NCBI RefSeq assembly: GCF_001543895.1 | Contig: NZ_JYIJ01000016.1 | Coordinates: 186,001-250,000, forward strand | Direction of reading: 5' to 3' | Source of the DNA: Carbonactinospora thermoautotrophica | GTDB lineage: Bacteria > Actinomycetota > Actinomycetes > Streptomycetales > Carbonactinosporaceae | DNA: 64,000 nt | Shown here: positions 62,629 to 64,000 of the stretch, piece after piece | How the letters are laid out: every line of letters begins with the position of its first letter | How positions within the stretch are numbered: position 1 is the stretch's first letter | Position numbers and translations under genes: made by a program | Notes under the pieces: generated by a model | Seen by the model: the letters and a program-made list of their open reading frames with translations, nothing else | What the model was told of the DNA's origin: nothing | The model's database searches: none

Positions 62629-63879
62629 TCAGCTATGGGGACGCCCTTCCGGCGCGTGTCGGGATCCGGGTCCGTTCTCTTCGGCGATCGCCTCGATGAC
62701 CTCGGCGAGGGCTGCGTAGCTGTGGCCGCTCACGAACGCGTCGCAATATGGCAGGGCTGCGGCCATCCCGCCGGTGAGCGGGGCGTATCCGGGGGCCGCC
62801 TTGCGCGGGTTGACCCACACGATGCGGTAGGCGAGGCGGGCGAGCCGGGCCATCTCGCGCCCGACGGCGCCGGGATCCTCACTCTCCCAGCCGTCAGAGA
62901 AGATCACGACCACCGCCCCGCGAGCCATCCCCCGCCGGCCGAAGCGGTTGTTGAACTCTGCCAGGGCACGACCGATCCGCGTGCCGCTCGACCAGTCGGA
63001 GGCGGTGACACCCGCTCGGCGCAGCGCGACTTCGGGGCTCGCGCCCCGGAGGACTGGTGTGAGCCGGGTGAGCCGGGTGGCGAACACGAAAGCCTCGGCG
63101 GACACGCCAACGGCGGCCTGCTGGAAGAAACGCAGGTAGGCGAGGGTGTACGGCTCCATCGAGCCGGAGATGTCGCACAACAGCACCAACCGGCGGCGAC
63201 GGAGGCGGTTGTGGCAGCGGGCCAAGTCGACCGGGTCGCCGCCGGTGCGCTGGCTGCGGCGCAGGCTGCGGCGCAGGTCGATGTGGCGGCCGCCGTGCTT
63301 GGCTTCCTTGCGGCGCGTCTTGCGCAACGGGGTGCTCACGACGAGCGACGCGATGAGGCGACGCAGGGCGGCGAGCTCATCCACGTCCAGGGCGCCGAAG
63401 TCCTTGTGGGCGAGGGCCTCGTCGGCGCTGCTGATCGCCCGCAGGGCCTCGACTTCCCGATCGGTGTCGGTGTCGGTGCCGGCACCGCCACCCGGCCGCG
63501 GGGTGCCGCCCCGCATCGCCGACCCCGTTAGCCGCGGGGACTGACCGGACAGGACCGGCGGCCGGCTGGAATCGGGCTCAACGCCCTCCAGCTGCGGGTT
63601 GTTGCGGTCACCGCGGTCTTCGGCCGGATCGAGGAAACCGCCGAAGACCGCGTCGAAGACCCGATCGAACGCCCCGAGCTGCTCGCGCTCGGTCACGAAG
63701 GCCAAGCGGGCCGCCCAGTACAGGCTGGATCGGTCCACGGGCGGGAGCAGGCGCAGCGCCTCGAGGAAGCGCACCGTCCGCTCGGGCGTGACGGCCACAC
63801 CGGCGCGGCGCAGCGCCTCGCCGAACCTGCCCGCGAAGTCGGCGAGCTCGAAGGTGGGCAGAGCGGTGTGCTCAGTCAT
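62629..63879 (-). CDS. coxE: CoxE-like VWA-domain protein
   Basis: 416 residues from ATG 63879 (GTG one codon earlier possible), overlapping the end of coxD. The N-terminal half is helical, with a Pro/Gly/Asp-rich linker; the C-terminal half is a von Willebrand A domain with the MIDAS motif LLCDISGSMEPYTLAYL, SSGTRIGRALAEFNNRFG and IFSDGWESEDP. CoxE works with the MoxR ATPase CoxD in inserting the CuSMo centre of CO dehydrogenase. Confidence 0.9.
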   Translation of the reverse strand: MTEHTALPTFELADFAGRFGEALRRAGVAVTPERTVRFLEALRLLPPVDRSSLYWAARLAFVTEREQLGAFDRVFDAVFGGFLDPAEDRGDRNNPQLEGVEPDSSRPPVLSGQSPRLTGSAMRGGTPRPGGGAGTDTDTDREVEALRAISSADEALAHKDFGALDVDELAALRRLIASLVVSTPLRKTRRKEAKHGGRHIDLRRSLRRSQRTGGDPVDLARCHNRLRRRRLVLLCDISGSMEPYTLAYLRFFQQAAVGVSAEAFVFATRLTRLTPVLRGASPEVALRRAGVTASDWSSGTRIGRALAEFNNRFGRRGMARGAVVVIFSDGWESEDPGAVGREMARLARLAYRIVWVNPRKAAPGYAPLTGGMAAALPYCDAFVSGHSYAALAEVIEAIAEENGPGSRHAPEGRPHS

Positions 63880-64000
63880 CACTGGTGCCGACCAGCCACC
63901 CCAGGCCACGCTCGCGCACTAGCTCGTGGTCTTCACGGTACTTGAGCAGGACACCCAGGGTACGCTCCGCAGCGTTGACGTCGAGCCGGTCCACGCCGAG
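63872..64000 (-). CDS. coxD: C-terminus of MoxR-type AAA+ ATPase, probable CoxD
   Basis: The last 42 codons enter from the right edge: LDVNAAERTLGVLLKYREDH then ELVRERGLGWLVGTSDD and TGA. The overlap with coxE and the general ending fit CoxD, which always precedes coxE. The ATPase domain itself is outside the window, so the name depends on context. Confidence 0.65.
   Translation of the reverse strand, partial: LGVDRLDVNAAERTLGVLLKYREDHELVRERGLGWLVGTSDD

Overview
The window is high-GC actinobacterial DNA. Its gene content points to a thermophilic, CO- and H2-oxidising autotroph resembling Streptomyces thermoautotrophicus (Carbonactinospora): a red-type RuBisCO operon and almost a full Calvin-Benson-Bassham (CBB) set, CO-dehydrogenase accessory genes (CoxG, CoxE, the end of CoxD), molybdopterin genes, HypF for [NiFe]-hydrogenase maturation and a long complex I operon. 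The species guess is inference from gene content; no rRNA gene is present.

Left part (1-18.3 kb). A partial XRE regulator and a small unknown protein are followed by a 44-bp perfect palindrome and a duplicated toxin/candidate-immunity locus (768-2373). The first toxin carries a colicin E3-like 16S rRNase domain; the second copy has lost its catalytic core while its putative immunity partner is intact. Then come rho, thrB, an SPFH/ribbon-helix-helix pair, thrC, hom, lysA and argS on the minus strand (aspartate-family amino acids plus arginyl-tRNA synthetase), a lipoprotein, a lone receiver protein, tRNA-Arg(CCG), acetoacetyl-CoA synthetase, a GntR regulator and a HAD phosphatase.

Complex I (18.3-34.3 kb). 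nuoB to nuoN lie on the minus strand in the usual order with tight ATGA-type overlaps. nuoA is missing from its place in front of nuoB; a fragment matching the C-terminus of NuoA lies just after nuoN. Four gene junctions (F/G, G/H, L/M, M/N) carry extra mini-ORFs, three of which look like chimeras of the 5' end of the downstream gene and the 3' end of the upstream gene, as expected from tandem duplication of the junction.

Carbon fixation (35-55 kb). One operon is cbbL-cbbS-cbbX-rpiB-gap-pgk, divergent from a CbbR-like LysR gene. A second is rpe-tkt-prk, and a third glpX-fba-cbbY. Together they provide carboxylation, reduction and most of the regeneration steps; triose-phosphate isomerase is not in the window. 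A GAF histidine kinase/NarL regulator pair lies between the second and third operons. hypF follows a truncated SIS-domain gene. Broken IS3-family sequences and a short prk-like fragment lie between cbbR and hypF, and IS3 and IS110 remnants follow glpX.

CO oxidation and molybdenum cofactor (57-64 kb). A LysR regulator, CoxG, a truncated XdhC/CoxI-like start, moaA and a fused moaD-moaE run on the plus strand. They converge on coxD(partial)-coxE-ZIP transporter on the minus strand. The structural CO-dehydrogenase genes are not in the window and may lie beyond position 64000.
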